Shown here piece after piece: positions 18,364 to 26,932 of a DNA stretch of 64,000 nucleotides. How positions within the stretch are numbered: position 1 is the stretch's first letter; every line of letters starts with the position of its first letter. The position numbers and the translations under genes were made by a program. Source of the stretch: Betaproteobacteria bacterium (GTDB lineage: Bacteria > Pseudomonadota > Gammaproteobacteria > Burkholderiales > Eutrophovitaceae); contig CP070775.1 in the NCBI GenBank assembly GCA_020346185.1, positions 2,509,042 to 2,573,041 of the forward strand. Reading direction: 5' to 3'. The notes beneath the pieces are model-generated. The model did no database searches and was not told the origin of the DNA. It worked only from the letters and a program-made list of their open reading frames with translations.

Positions 18364-19287
18364 GTGGTACCGGCATGGTGGTTGTGGATACCGATTACCA
18401 TTGCAGCCGCTGTCGCACAAACACTGCGTAACGCGACGCAGCGCCATTTGAGCACCGACCTCGGAACGTTGGGTGCAACGCTGGTGCGATTTCTCTACGG
18501 CTTGCCGTTCGCGGCACTATGGGTATTGGCAGTCGCGCTCATCGGTAAGTACCAGCTGCCTGCGATTAGTTATTCTTTTGCCGGGTGGATGGCGCTAGGC
18601 GCGTTGAGCCAAATCGCCGGTACCGCGCTGTTGTTGCGCGCCATGCGCGAACAGAATTTCACGCTTGGAGTCGCGTATTCCAAGAGCGAAGTGATGCAGG
18701 TCGCAGTATTCGGTTTTGTGTTCCTTGGTGATCCATTGGCCTCAACCACGGTTGCCGCGGTCGGGCTCGGTACGCTGGGCGTCATCTTGCTGAGCCCTGT
18801 CGATCGGCAGCGACCGATGCGCACCCTGGTTCGCGGCATGACAACACCACCGGCACTACTCGGTCTCGCCTCCGGTGGCGGTTTTGCGCTGTCGGCCGTC
18901 GGCTATCGGGGCGCCGCACTGGCGCTTGACACGTCTTTCCTGATGGCCGCAGCTTTCACACTGCTCGGCGCCCAACTACTGCAGACAATGGTGATGTGTT
19001 TCTTTCTGCGATTGGCCCAGCCGGGCTTGCTAACGCGGGTGCTGGGGGCATGGCGGACTTCGCTTCTTGCAGGAATCAGCGGCGCCGCGGCGTCGGCCGG
19101 CTGGTTCACGGCCATGGCGATCGAACCGGTGGCTCATGTGCGCACACTGGCTCTAATCGAATTGGTATTCAGTTACGTGGTTTCCCGACGCATATTCAGG
19201 GAGCAATTTGCCAGGCTTCAGATCGTTGGCCTCGTCGTGCTGGTTGCCGGACTAATCATCGTCACACTCGGTCCGCGCCGGGGTTAG
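18364..19287 (+). CDS. DMT/EamA-family transporter
   Basis: 307 aa, GTG start, nearly all hydrophobic with about ten predicted membrane helices in two EamA-like halves ('LGTLGATLVRFLYGLPFAAL' in the first, 'LAGISGAAASAGWFTAMA' in the second). The ends 'ALIELVFSYVVSRRIFREQF' and 'LVVLVAGLIIVTLG' are typical of the drug/metabolite transporter superfamily's last helices. Likely an inner-membrane exporter. The six-base gap to the SDR gene suggests export or uptake of its substrate or product, which is inference. Confidence 0.88.
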   Translation: MVPAWWLWIPITIAAAVAQTLRNATQRHLSTDLGTLGATLVRFLYGLPFAALWVLAVALIGKYQLPAISYSFAGWMALGALSQIAGTALLLRAMREQNFTLGVAYSKSEVMQVAVFGFVFLGDPLASTTVAAVGLGTLGVILLSPVDRQRPMRTLVRGMTTPPALLGLASGGGFALSAVGYRGAALALDTSFLMAAAFTLLGAQLLQTMVMCFFLRLAQPGLLTRVLGAWRTSLLAGISGAAASAGWFTAMAIEPVAHVRTLALIELVFSYVVSRRIFREQFARLQIVGLVVLVAGLIIVTLGPRRG

Positions 19288-19706
19288 ATGATTGACCGCG
19301 CTCGACATAATGCTGGAAGCGTTGCTCATGACTGCCGGCGCCCGCCAAATGCTCATCACCAGCTTGGATGTTGACGCCGACAAAGAACTCCTGCCCAACG
19401 AGTTCAGGGATGATGAACACATCCTGCGAAACATGGAAGTACCGGACGGAATTTTTTCCAAACGCTACACGACAGAGCCACTTGCGTTGATACCCAGCGG
19501 CACGCAAACCGCACTCGTTACTCAAAGTGAACCATGTCACAGAGCGCTTTCCGACCTGGAAAGCGCTGACGTGCCGACCAGTCCTGCCCGGGCGCGATGC
19601 ACTAGACGCTGGACAATGGCCCTCGGACGGGCGGCCATTCGCCCGCAACCGCCACTTCATTCTGAAAAAGTTAGAAGGGTAAGTAAGGGGAGCACGATAG
19701 CGCCCG
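19288..19706. other. Gene-poor stretch at the end of the DUF1353 array
   Basis: 419 bp lying between the DMT gene (plus) and the last array gene (minus). Long overlapping frames exist on both strands but neither has a recognisable domain, SD or plausible composition. I see nothing else in it. Confidence 0.4.
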
Positions 19707-20384
19707 CTAGCACTTTCTTCCAATTAGGGTGGAGCCCGAGAAAATCAGGCAAGGCTGAAGTGGAAACACGTGTGGCCCTCGTTCCAGCACAGCCGTCTCA
19801 GCAAGCTGTTCGATTTGCAGCAAGGACGGATTATCACGGCGTACCCAGCCAAGCAGTTCACTGACGACTGCCTCGTCAACGACAGGGCGCCACAAAAGTG
19901 GTTCGGTCTTGCCGTGGCAACTACCGTAGCAGCGCGAACCCGGTACTTCCCATCGCGAACCCTGCGCGCGAAGCAACATGTACATGGCTTTCGCCTCAGG
20001 CTCGTTGACGCCTTCAGCCATGCTCGCTTCCAGAAACATGAGCTGAGCCTCGTCCCACGGTTGCTTCATTTCCTGAGTGGCATGGTCATACACAATCGAC
20101 GCCTTGCGGAAGCCGCCGTAGAACGGTTGCCCGAGCAAGTCGCGAAACAACGGTGGCATGCCGCGCCCCTTGAGGACGTGCCCCCCCGGAACCTCCCACG
20201 TCCTGCCTTTCGCTTGCTGATAGGCGAAAGGTTCCACCAGCCGCATGGTCGGCACGAAGGGATCGTCGAGCCATTCGACCACAACGCGGCCCTTGAACGA
20301 CCCATGATCGATACCCTCAGCTTCGGCAGCAAGCGCGCCAGTCGAAAACGCCAATACCGAGACGATCATCAGGAGCTTGTTCAT
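19707..20384 (-). CDS. Array copy 4: secreted DUF1353-like protein with CX3CH motif
   Basis: 225 aa from ATG 20384, directly before the signal peptide 'LLMIVSVLAFSTGALAA'; a longer frame upstream lacks support. Domain: 'GRVVVEWLDDPFVPTMRLV' at 32-50, the DUF1353 core 'WEVPGGHVLKGRGMPPLF' at 63-80, 'KASIVYDHA' at 94-102 and 'WDEAQLMFLEASMAEGV' to about 126. The C-terminal extension has Cys152, Cys156 and His157 ('RCYGSCHGK'), then 'LLWRPVVD', 'LLGWVRRDNPS' and 'GPHVF'. After GPHVF the tail diverges from its sisters. It is the last of four tandem paralogs. The CX3CH could be a non-canonical heme c site or a metal site; the function is not known. Confidence 0.8.
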   Translation of the reverse strand: MNKLLMIVSVLAFSTGALAAEAEGIDHGSFKGRVVVEWLDDPFVPTMRLVEPFAYQQAKGRTWEVPGGHVLKGRGMPPLFRDLLGQPFYGGFRKASIVYDHATQEMKQPWDEAQLMFLEASMAEGVNEPEAKAMYMLLRAQGSRWEVPGSRCYGSCHGKTEPLLWRPVVDEAVVSELLGWVRRDNPSLLQIEQLAETAVLERGPHVFPLQPCLIFSGSTLIGRKC

Positions 20385-20483
20385 GCAGGCTTCGTTTTTG
20401 GTTTGAGCTGTGGCATATACGCCGTCGCGATGGCCAATCCTATCACCTATGCAAGTTCGGCGGATCATACGTGTATGCCATCA

Positions 20484-21130
20484 TCACTGCTCCAGAATAG
20501 TGTGGCTCCGCCCAATCTTTTGCGGGCTGTCGTCGAGGATGACTTCACCGACCTTCTGCACCATTTCATTGAACGGCGAATCTTCCAATCGAACCCAACC
20601 AACGCGAGACCTTCGTCTTCGTCAACCCTCCGGCTCCACTCAAGGTTGGCATCACGAGGATGGCAGCGCCCGCAACAAATACGGTCTCGACGTACCGAAC
20701 AGCGTAATCCAGTTGCGATGATCAACATGTAAATGACTTTGGCTTCAACGGGCACAACGCCTTCGGTTATCGCTCCTTCGTAGAGCCAGCTTTGCACTTC
20801 TTCCCACAATCGTTGTTTGTGCCTCATGGCCCACTCTCGGATAAGCGTGGTCTCTCGGAAAGCGCTCTCGAGTCAATGACGCATCAATTGCACGACCAGT
20901 TCGGTCAATCATCGTCCATCCACTGCAGCTTCCGCCGAAACAAGCCAGCTTGTGTGACCTGTCTCATGAAACGCGAACTGCTTGACCATCGAGTTCAATA
21001 CAGAAGGGGCGTGGAGTCATTCGACGATCAACTTGCCGCCGACGAGACCTTTCGACACTTTTTCGAAGTCAACTAATATGACTCAAGCCAACCATACGAC
21101 ACTCACGAGAAGAAACAGAATCAGCTTCAT
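20484..21130 (-). pseudogene. Array copy 3: decayed DUF1353-like/CX3CH gene
   Basis: Reading from ATG 21130 (preceded by GAGGGTGG) a complete paralog can be followed. It has the signal peptide 'MKLILFLLVSVVWLA', then 'GGKLIVE', 'FAFHETGHTSWLVSAEAAVDGR', 'LESAFRETTLIREWAM', 'AITEGVVPVEAKVIYML' and the motif 'ICCGRCHPRD'. Four in-frame TGA codons interrupt it, at 21083-21085, 21017-21019, 20909-20911 and 20873-20875. A single-base frameshift near 20595 moves the tail 'VGWVRLEDSPFNEMVQKVGE' to a neighbouring frame, ending at TGA 20484. The line-up with the intact copies is continuous from signal peptide to C-terminus, so this is a dead copy, not chance similarity. Confidence 0.85.
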
Positions 21131-21248
21131 CCACCCTCTATCCCGAAGATAAAAGGTACAAGCCAAGTACCAACGGCCAGCCAATACGCCGGTCGGCGCT
21201 ATTTCCAGCGCTGTGCTTCAGGGACCGAATTTGCCGGCGCGTGCATGA

Positions 21249-21968
21249 TTACCGAAAATTGCCGAATATGTGCGGCCCCTTCTCAATAATGGCTGCGCTA
21301 GCGCGTTGGTCAATCGCATCCAATTTCGGATTCTCAGCCCGCACCCACCCCAGAAGCGCCACAAGCTTTTCATGATCGACCCGTGGACGCCATTCCAGTT
21401 CCTCTTCGCTTACATGGCAGCGAGTGAAGCAACTGCTTGAACCATGCAGTGCCCAGCGGGACCCTGAAGCACTTAGCACTGTGTACATCACCTTGGCCTC
21501 CTCCGGTGCAATGCCTTCCGTGACAGCCGCCTCGTAGAACATCCTCTGCGCATCCTCCCACGATCTGGTTTTCATCTTCACCGCATACTCATAGCTGATC
21601 GCAGTCTTGGGAAATTCACTCTCCAACGGATGGCCAAACAACTGGACGAATAACGTCGGCACCGAGCGCCCATCGAGGATCGTGTTCGGCGGCGTCTCCC
21701 AGACCTCACCGATGGCCTGTCGAAATCGCAATTCGCCGATGAGCTTGAACTCGGCAACAAAAGGATCATCATCGAGCCGTTCCAGTCCGGCTTCCCCATC
21801 GAAGCTGCCGATGACCGGCTCGGCTGTATCGGCAGCGCTTGCGCCAAGCGACAAAACCAACACATCGATGCCAGCTATCGCCATCATCAAAGCAGCTGTT
21901 CCGAAAAGTTGTCTCAGGTGGCAGCTCCTGTTCAAACGTGGCAAGGCACGCCGACGACCAACACGCAA
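21249..21968 (-). CDS. Array copy 2: secreted DUF1353-like protein with CX3CH motif
   Basis: 239 aa if started at TTG 21968, six bases after the stop of copy 1. The start is uncertain, since the signal-peptide-like run 'LMMAIAGIDVLVLSLGASAA' begins near residue 27 and an ATG lies there. The mature domain has 'GLERLDDDPFVAEFKLIGEL', 'WETPPNTILDGRSVPTLF', 'TAISYEYA', 'WEDAQRMFYEAAVTEGIAPE' and 'AKVMYTVL'. The extension has Cys180, Cys184 and His185 ('SCFTRCHVSE'), then 'LEWRPRVDHEK', 'LLGWVRAENP' and the closing 'GPHIFG'. Close spacing to copy 1 suggests one transcript. Confidence 0.8.
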   Translation of the reverse strand: MRVGRRRALPRLNRSCHLRQLFGTAALMMAIAGIDVLVLSLGASAADTAEPVIGSFDGEAGLERLDDDPFVAEFKLIGELRFRQAIGEVWETPPNTILDGRSVPTLFVQLFGHPLESEFPKTAISYEYAVKMKTRSWEDAQRMFYEAAVTEGIAPEEAKVMYTVLSASGSRWALHGSSSCFTRCHVSEEELEWRPRVDHEKLVALLGWVRAENPKLDAIDQRASAAIIEKGPHIFGNFR

Positions 21969-21974
21969 GTCAGT

Positions 21975-22634
21975 CTAGCGGGCATGCCCGAAAATATGCG
22001 GCCCGGGATGAAGAATTACGTCACCCACGCGCTGCTGAATGTCGTGTATTGTAGGGTCCTCGTCGCGCACCCAGCTTATCAGGCCGACAACCGGTTCATC
22101 GTCGACCAGTGGCCGCCATACCAACTCGGCATCGCCAGTATGGTGACACTGGTTGAAGCAGGAACTTTCGCCACGCACGACCCAGCGCGGCCCCGTTGCA
22201 TTGAGCAGCAGATACATCACCTTGGCTTCAATGGGCAGGATGCCCTCAATGATACTGCCTTCTAAGAACATCTTCTGTGCCTCGTGCCACGGCTTCGACT
22301 GCTGTTTTGCAGCATGGTCATAAACGACCGCTGTCTGGCGAAAACCTCCCTCGAAAGGGTGCCCCAACAATCGCACGAAAAGCGGTGACATGGAACGGCC
22401 GTCAACAACGCTGCCGGCCGGAACCGGCCAGATCTTGCCGTCTGCCTGGGTAAAGGAGAAACTTTCGACCAGCCGCATCGACGCAACGAACTCGTTGTCG
22501 TCGATCCACTCGAGTATTATCCGGCCGTCGAAGCGTGCCTCTTGAGCGGCAAATAGCGCCCCGCTGCAGAGCGCCACGATCCACAACAGGGTCACCGATC
22601 GGGTTACGAAATTACCGCGTATGCCGCGCTTCAT
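21975..22634 (-). CDS. Array copy 1: secreted DUF1353-like protein with CX3CH motif
   Basis: 219 aa, ATG with SD GGAGATG. Signal peptide 'VTLLWIVALCSGALFAA' (residues 14-30). Core: 'GRIILEWIDDNEFVASMRLV' (37-56), the DUF1353 signature 'WPVPAGSVVDGRSMSPLF' (69-86), 'GGFRQTAVVYDHA' (96-108), 'WHEAQKMFLEGSIIEGI' and 'EAKVMYLLLNATGPRWVV'. Extension: Cys159, Cys163, His164 ('SCFNQCHHTG'), 'LVWRPLVDDE', 'LISWVRDEDP', 'GPHIFG'. DUF1353 proteins are usually shorter and not secreted, so the signal peptide plus Cys/His extension is unusual. It is promoter-proximal in the array and divergent from nothing; ettA follows on the same strand upstream. Confidence 0.82.
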   Translation of the reverse strand: MKRGIRGNFVTRSVTLLWIVALCSGALFAAQEARFDGRIILEWIDDNEFVASMRLVESFSFTQADGKIWPVPAGSVVDGRSMSPLFVRLLGHPFEGGFRQTAVVYDHAAKQQSKPWHEAQKMFLEGSIIEGILPIEAKVMYLLLNATGPRWVVRGESSCFNQCHHTGDAELVWRPLVDDEPVVGLISWVRDEDPTIHDIQQRVGDVILHPGPHIFGHAR

Positions 22635-22684
22635 TTCATCTCCGTGCCAAAGATAGTTACCGCTCTAACTACACACAAACGGCT

Positions 22685-24349
22685 TCAAATCTTCAGCGGT
22701 TTGTAACGAATCCGTTTTGGCCGCGCCGCTTCTTCGCCAAGGCGCCTCCTCTTGTCCGCTTCGTACTCCTGATAGTTACCGACAAAGAACTCGACGTGCG
22801 AATCGCCTTCAAAGGCAAGAATGTGCGTCGCGATACGGTCGAGAAACCAGCGGTCGTGCGAAATAACCAGAACTGAACCGGCAAATTCAAGCAACGCGTC
22901 TTCAAGTGCGCGCAATGTCTCAACGTCGAGATCGTTGGATGGTTCGTCCAGAAGCAGTACGTTCCCACCTTCGATCAGCGTTTTGGCCAGATGCAAACGT
23001 CCACGCTCACCGCCGGAGAGATTGCCAACGGTCTTTTGCTGGTCAGCGCCTTTGAAGTTGAATCGGCCCAGATAGGCGCGTGACGGCACGTCGAACTTAC
23101 CGACGGTAAGAACATCCTGCCCGTTGGATACCTCCTCCCATACCGTTTTGTCTTTCGACAAGGCGTCACGCATCTGATCGACCGACACGATCCTTGCCGT
23201 TGGTCCGATGACGATGTCACCACTATCGGCCTGTTCCCGACCAGTGATCATGCGAAACAGCGTCGATTTACCCACGCCGTTTGGTCCGATGATGCCGATA
23301 ATCGCACCCGGTGGAATATGCAGTGACAAATTGTCGATCAGCAAGCGATCGCCAAATCCCTTTGAAACGTTCTTCAGCTCAATCACCTGGTCACCGAGCC
23401 GCTCTGCGACCGGGATGAAAATTTCCTGCGTCTCGTTGCGTTTCTGGTGCTCATGGGACGACAGCTCTTCGAAGCGGGCGATGCGTGCCTTGCTCTTGGC
23501 CTGTCGTGCTTTGGGGTTGGCGCGGACCCATTCGAGCTCTTTTTTTATTGTCCTGATACGCGCCGATTCCTGCTTCTCCTCCATCTCGAGGCGCTTTTCC
23601 TTCTGGTCCAGCCAGGACGAATAATTTCCCTTCCAGGGAATACCATGCCCGCGATCGAGTTCCAGAATCCACTCGGCGGCGTTATCGAGAAAATATCGGT
23701 CGTGGGTTACCGCAACCACGGTTCCGGGAAAGCGCTGCAGGAATTGCTCAATCCACTCGACACTTTCTGCATCCAAATGGTTGGTTGGCTCATCGAGCAA
23801 CAGCATGTCGGGCCGGGACAATAACAAGCGACACAGCGCCACCCGGCGCTTTTCGCCGCCGGAGAGGTTACCGACAGTCGCATCCCACGGCGGCAATCGC
23901 AGTGCGTCCGCAGCAATCTCCAGTTGATGCTCCATGTCCGAACCACTGGCTGCCAGCACCGCTTCGTACTTCGCCTGCTCCTCGGCAAGTTTGTCGAAAT
24001 CAGCATCAGGTTCGGCATAGGCCGCATAGATCTCGTCCAATTTGTGCTTTGCCTGCACCACTTCGCCCATACCCTGCTCGACTGCCTCACGCACCGTCTG
24101 GCTGTCATCGAGTTGCGGCTCCTGAGGCAAATAACCGACGCGGATGTTGGGCATGGGAACCGCCTCGCCGTCGAAATCCTTGTCCTCACCGGCCATGATG
24201 CGCAGCAGGCTGGACTTACCCGAGCCATTCAGCCCGAGCACGCCGATTTTTGCCCCCGGGAAAAAGGACAGGGAAATATCCTTGAGAATGACGCGCTTCG
24301 GCGGGACCATTTTCCCCACCCGCATCATCGCATAAACATACTGAGCCAT
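22685..24349 (-). CDS. ettA: ABC-F energy-dependent translational throttle protein EttA
   Basis: 555 aa from ATG 24349 ('MAQYVYAMMRVGKMVPPKR', the usual EttA start); the 38 extra residues of the open frame upstream are not family-like. Two ABC ATPase domains on one chain without membrane segments: Walker A 'GLNGSGKSSLL' and 'GPNGVGKSTLF', signatures 'NLSGGEKRRVAL' and 'NLSGGERGRLHL', Walker B 'MLLLDEPTNHLD' and 'VLLLDEPSNDLD'. The linker holds the arm and 'NPKARQAKSKARI'. It binds the ribosomal E site and gates early elongation by ADP/ATP ratio. Housekeeping gene; the array downstream on the same strand is 50 bp away. Confidence 0.96.
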   Translation of the reverse strand: MAQYVYAMMRVGKMVPPKRVILKDISLSFFPGAKIGVLGLNGSGKSSLLRIMAGEDKDFDGEAVPMPNIRVGYLPQEPQLDDSQTVREAVEQGMGEVVQAKHKLDEIYAAYAEPDADFDKLAEEQAKYEAVLAASGSDMEHQLEIAADALRLPPWDATVGNLSGGEKRRVALCRLLLSRPDMLLLDEPTNHLDAESVEWIEQFLQRFPGTVVAVTHDRYFLDNAAEWILELDRGHGIPWKGNYSSWLDQKEKRLEMEEKQESARIRTIKKELEWVRANPKARQAKSKARIARFEELSSHEHQKRNETQEIFIPVAERLGDQVIELKNVSKGFGDRLLIDNLSLHIPPGAIIGIIGPNGVGKSTLFRMITGREQADSGDIVIGPTARIVSVDQMRDALSKDKTVWEEVSNGQDVLTVGKFDVPSRAYLGRFNFKGADQQKTVGNLSGGERGRLHLAKTLIEGGNVLLLDEPSNDLDVETLRALEDALLEFAGSVLVISHDRWFLDRIATHILAFEGDSHVEFFVGNYQEYEADKRRRLGEEAARPKRIRYKPLKI

Positions 24350-24693
24350 GCTCGATCGCTTTGCTAACCAATCAAAAATCAAATAATGTGTGCTGCAAGC
24401 GTAGTGCCGACACCATGTAAACGGGATAACAACTGGCCGCTCGACAAACCACGCCCTTGCCACCTATGCCATCAGAGATGGCCGACCATCGTAGTCAAGC
24501 GTTTGATCTGGCCAACCTGCTCCGAGCGAACGATCCGCAGTGACTGTTACGTTCGATAGCACTCCGTTGTCTATTTTGTGCAAATCGCTGCATGCCATAA
24601 ATCCACAGCCGCACCGCAAGAAAAGGGGCAGGAGCGAATATAAAAGGGGACTGGCTGATCCGCGGAATCGCTTCCAGAGAAACGCTTTCCGAG

Positions 24694-26052
24694 TCACACC
24701 ACGGCACGCAGCCCCTCCCCGAACAGCGACTCCATTTCACGGCGTACCTTTACTGCTGGCTGCGATTCGTCAACTTTCACATCTGACCAGCGCACTACCT
24801 CTCCTGCCGCAACAGCGTTGCGCACAACGACCTGATGTGCCAAGCCAAGCGGCAAGCCATCGCGATTAAGCGAGTCGGCTGCCGGCACCAGTTTGCCAAC
24901 AACGGTGTAGCCGCCCTCTCCATCGAGCATTTCACCTGCTTTAAGGTCGCGTTTGGCAACAGCAACAACATCCGCGTGCAACCCGCTGGCAACGCCGGTT
25001 GGCTCTTGCCGTAAACCTACCGAGGCCACCGATACGCCGACTTCAAGGCCGATGAGATGCCAGCGCTTGTACATGCAAGCATAGCGCCCCGCATCGTCCG
25101 TCCGAACGCCGTATTCACTGAAGCAACGACGGATGTACTCGGTGTCGCCCTCGAAAACCACCCAAACACCGAATCGAATATCGTAAGGTACCGGCTGCCC
25201 ATCTAACTCCAAAGACGATACGACCTCTACCTGACCCCGATGATGCAGTTGCCCTCCGTCGGATTCTGGCCGCATGACATTGGCGATGTTATCAATGCTC
25301 GCCGGCGGATAAGCGAGTCCCCACGGCGCTGGTGTCAGTCCGGTCGCATTGCACACGGCAGTACTCTCGATCGCCGGCTTGGAGCCATCAAGAAACGAAT
25401 TGAACATTTTCGAATTGAGACCGCCTACCCGTGCCTGCTCAGGCGTCAGTCCGTAATATTCCCAGACTGTGTCCGGAGTCGAATGCGCGAACTGCGGCAG
25501 CCATTTATGGCCCCGGCCGGCCGCAACAACGCTGAAGCCTGACGTTCTTGCCCAGTCCACCAGATCACAGATCAGCGCAGGTTGATCGCCATAGGCAAGA
25601 CTGTAGATAACCCCTGCTTCGCGCGCCATGCGGGCCAATAAAGGCCCACAAAAAGCATCGGCCTCAACCGTAACCATGACAACGTGCTTGCCGTGCTCAA
25701 ACGCTGAGACCACGTGCTCAACCGCAGCAAGCGGATGACCAGTGGCCTCGATGACGATGTCGATCTGCGGATGCGACACCATCGCACGCCAGTCCTCGCC
25801 AACAAAGGTCGTGCCGCTGGCCATTGCCGTTTCCAGCGACGGTGCGGCAAAACGCTCTGCGCTCCAACCGACACGTTCCAGATTGGCACGCGCGTTGTCG
25901 GGAGATAGATCAGCGATGCCGGCGACATGCACGCCGGGGGTCTTGGGCACCTGTGCCAGATACATCGAGGCGAACTTGCCGGCCCCGATCAGTCCGACGC
26001 GTAATGGCTCTCCCGCCTCTGCCCGTTGCTGCAGCTTTGCGTGCAGGTTCAT
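24694..26052 (-). CDS. NAD(P)-dependent homoserine-dehydrogenase-like protein with SAF domain
   Basis: 452 aa. The N-terminal Rossmann domain starts 'LRVGLIGAGKFASMYLAQV' (about 18-36), with 'HPQIDIVIEATGHPLAA' around 100-115 as in Gfo/homoserine dehydrogenase-like enzymes. The central part has 'HKWLPQFAHSTPDTVWEYYG'-type substrate-domain sequence (positions about 183-200). The C-terminal third is a SAF/AFP-like domain: 'AVAKRDLKAGEMLDGEGGY', then 'LAHQVVVRNAVAAGEVVRW'. Such fusions act in catabolism of branched sugars or amino-acid-like compounds, but the reaction is not established. Its start lies 9 bp after the stop of the dioxygenase gene, and it is the third gene of the GntR operon. Confidence 0.85.
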   Translation of the reverse strand: MNLHAKLQQRAEAGEPLRVGLIGAGKFASMYLAQVPKTPGVHVAGIADLSPDNARANLERVGWSAERFAAPSLETAMASGTTFVGEDWRAMVSHPQIDIVIEATGHPLAAVEHVVSAFEHGKHVVMVTVEADAFCGPLLARMAREAGVIYSLAYGDQPALICDLVDWARTSGFSVVAAGRGHKWLPQFAHSTPDTVWEYYGLTPEQARVGGLNSKMFNSFLDGSKPAIESTAVCNATGLTPAPWGLAYPPASIDNIANVMRPESDGGQLHHRGQVEVVSSLELDGQPVPYDIRFGVWVVFEGDTEYIRRCFSEYGVRTDDAGRYACMYKRWHLIGLEVGVSVASVGLRQEPTGVASGLHADVVAVAKRDLKAGEMLDGEGGYTVVGKLVPAADSLNRDGLPLGLAHQVVVRNAVAAGEVVRWSDVKVDESQPAVKVRREMESLFGEGLRAVV

Positions 26053-26061
26053 GCGCTCGCC

Positions 26062-26919
26062 TCAAGCAGCCAGCTGCGGTTGCAAGACTGACTCCGGAGC
26101 GCCGTCTTTCCATGGCAGCGACACCGGATAGTCCTTGAGCAGACAATCGTCCGGCAAACATTGAATCGGCTCGAACTCTCGCTGCGCTATATAGCCTGGG
26201 CGCTTGAAGCGGCGAATGTGATTGGAAACCGCGCATAGGCTCAGGTACACGGTGCGCCGGTGCCACGGAGAAAGATTGGATCCCGACGCATGCACCAGAC
26301 ATGAGTGAAACAGGATCATCGAACCGGCAGGGCCCTTTGGCGCCACCAGCCCACCTTTGGCAACAAGTCGGGACACCGTATCGTGGTCAAGCGTCCAAAG
26401 TGGATAACTGGTGGTGGCGGTGTCGTGTCCCGCTTCTATCACACCGAACTCGTGGCTTCCCGGTATAAACATCAGCGGGCCATTGAACTCGTTGACTTCG
26501 TCAAGAAAGATGGCCACGTTCATCGCCCGCGGCTCGGGCATCTGGTCATCGGCATGCCAGGTTCCGAAGTCCTGGTGCCATTGCCAGACTTCGCCATCGA
26601 AGGCGGCCTTGGCGTTGACCTTGAATTGATGCATGTAAACGTCTTCCTGGAAGATCTCTTTGACGGGCTCGACCATACGTGGATGACGCGCGAGCCGCGC
26701 GAAGGCCGCGTTGTACATGTGCACGCCAAAACTAGTGCGCACAACGCCAGACCTTTTCTCGCGCACGTTCTCCGGACGGCGGCTGGAGAAGATCCGGCCA
26801 AGCTCGGCGTTGAGCACGCCAACCTCCCGATGCGTAAAAAGGGATGGGAAGAACAGGTATCCATGCTGATCGAACTGACCGATTTGTTTATGCGTGAGCT
26901 GCATATGTCTATGGCTCAT
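26062..26919 (-). CDS. Phytanoyl-CoA dioxygenase (PhyH)-family Fe(II)/2-oxoglutarate oxygenase
   Basis: 285 aa if started at ATG 26919; ATG 26904 ('MQLTHKQIGQFDQHGYLFF') is equally likely and neither has an SD. Double-stranded beta-helix oxygenase: 'FDQHGYLFFPSLF' at the start, the HxD metal pair in 'WQWHQDFGTWH', 'GPLMFIPGSHEFG', and the distal His and 2-oxoglutarate Arg in 'FHSCLVHASGSN...RRTVYLS'. It resembles ectoine hydroxylase and other PhyH hydroxylases of small polar molecules. It lies 13 bp from the GntR gene and 9 bp from the SAF dehydrogenase, so the three probably degrade one substrate: hydroxylation, then dehydrogenation. Confidence 0.88.
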   Translation of the reverse strand: MSHRHMQLTHKQIGQFDQHGYLFFPSLFTHREVGVLNAELGRIFSSRRPENVREKRSGVVRTSFGVHMYNAAFARLARHPRMVEPVKEIFQEDVYMHQFKVNAKAAFDGEVWQWHQDFGTWHADDQMPEPRAMNVAIFLDEVNEFNGPLMFIPGSHEFGVIEAGHDTATTSYPLWTLDHDTVSRLVAKGGLVAPKGPAGSMILFHSCLVHASGSNLSPWHRRTVYLSLCAVSNHIRRFKRPGYIAQREFEPIQCLPDDCLLKDYPVSLPWKDGAPESVLQPQLAA

Positions 26920-26932
26920 AAGATGGCTGTTT

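Noticed and set aside
19770-20732. 320-residue plus-strand open frame across the DUF1353 array
   Set aside because: Opposite strand of copy 4 and the dead copy 3, whose paralogy is strong; composition is shadow-like.
20484-21130. TGA read as Trp or selenocysteine
   Set aside because: Aligned sisters have four different residues at the TGA positions, and other genes in the window stop normally at TGA.
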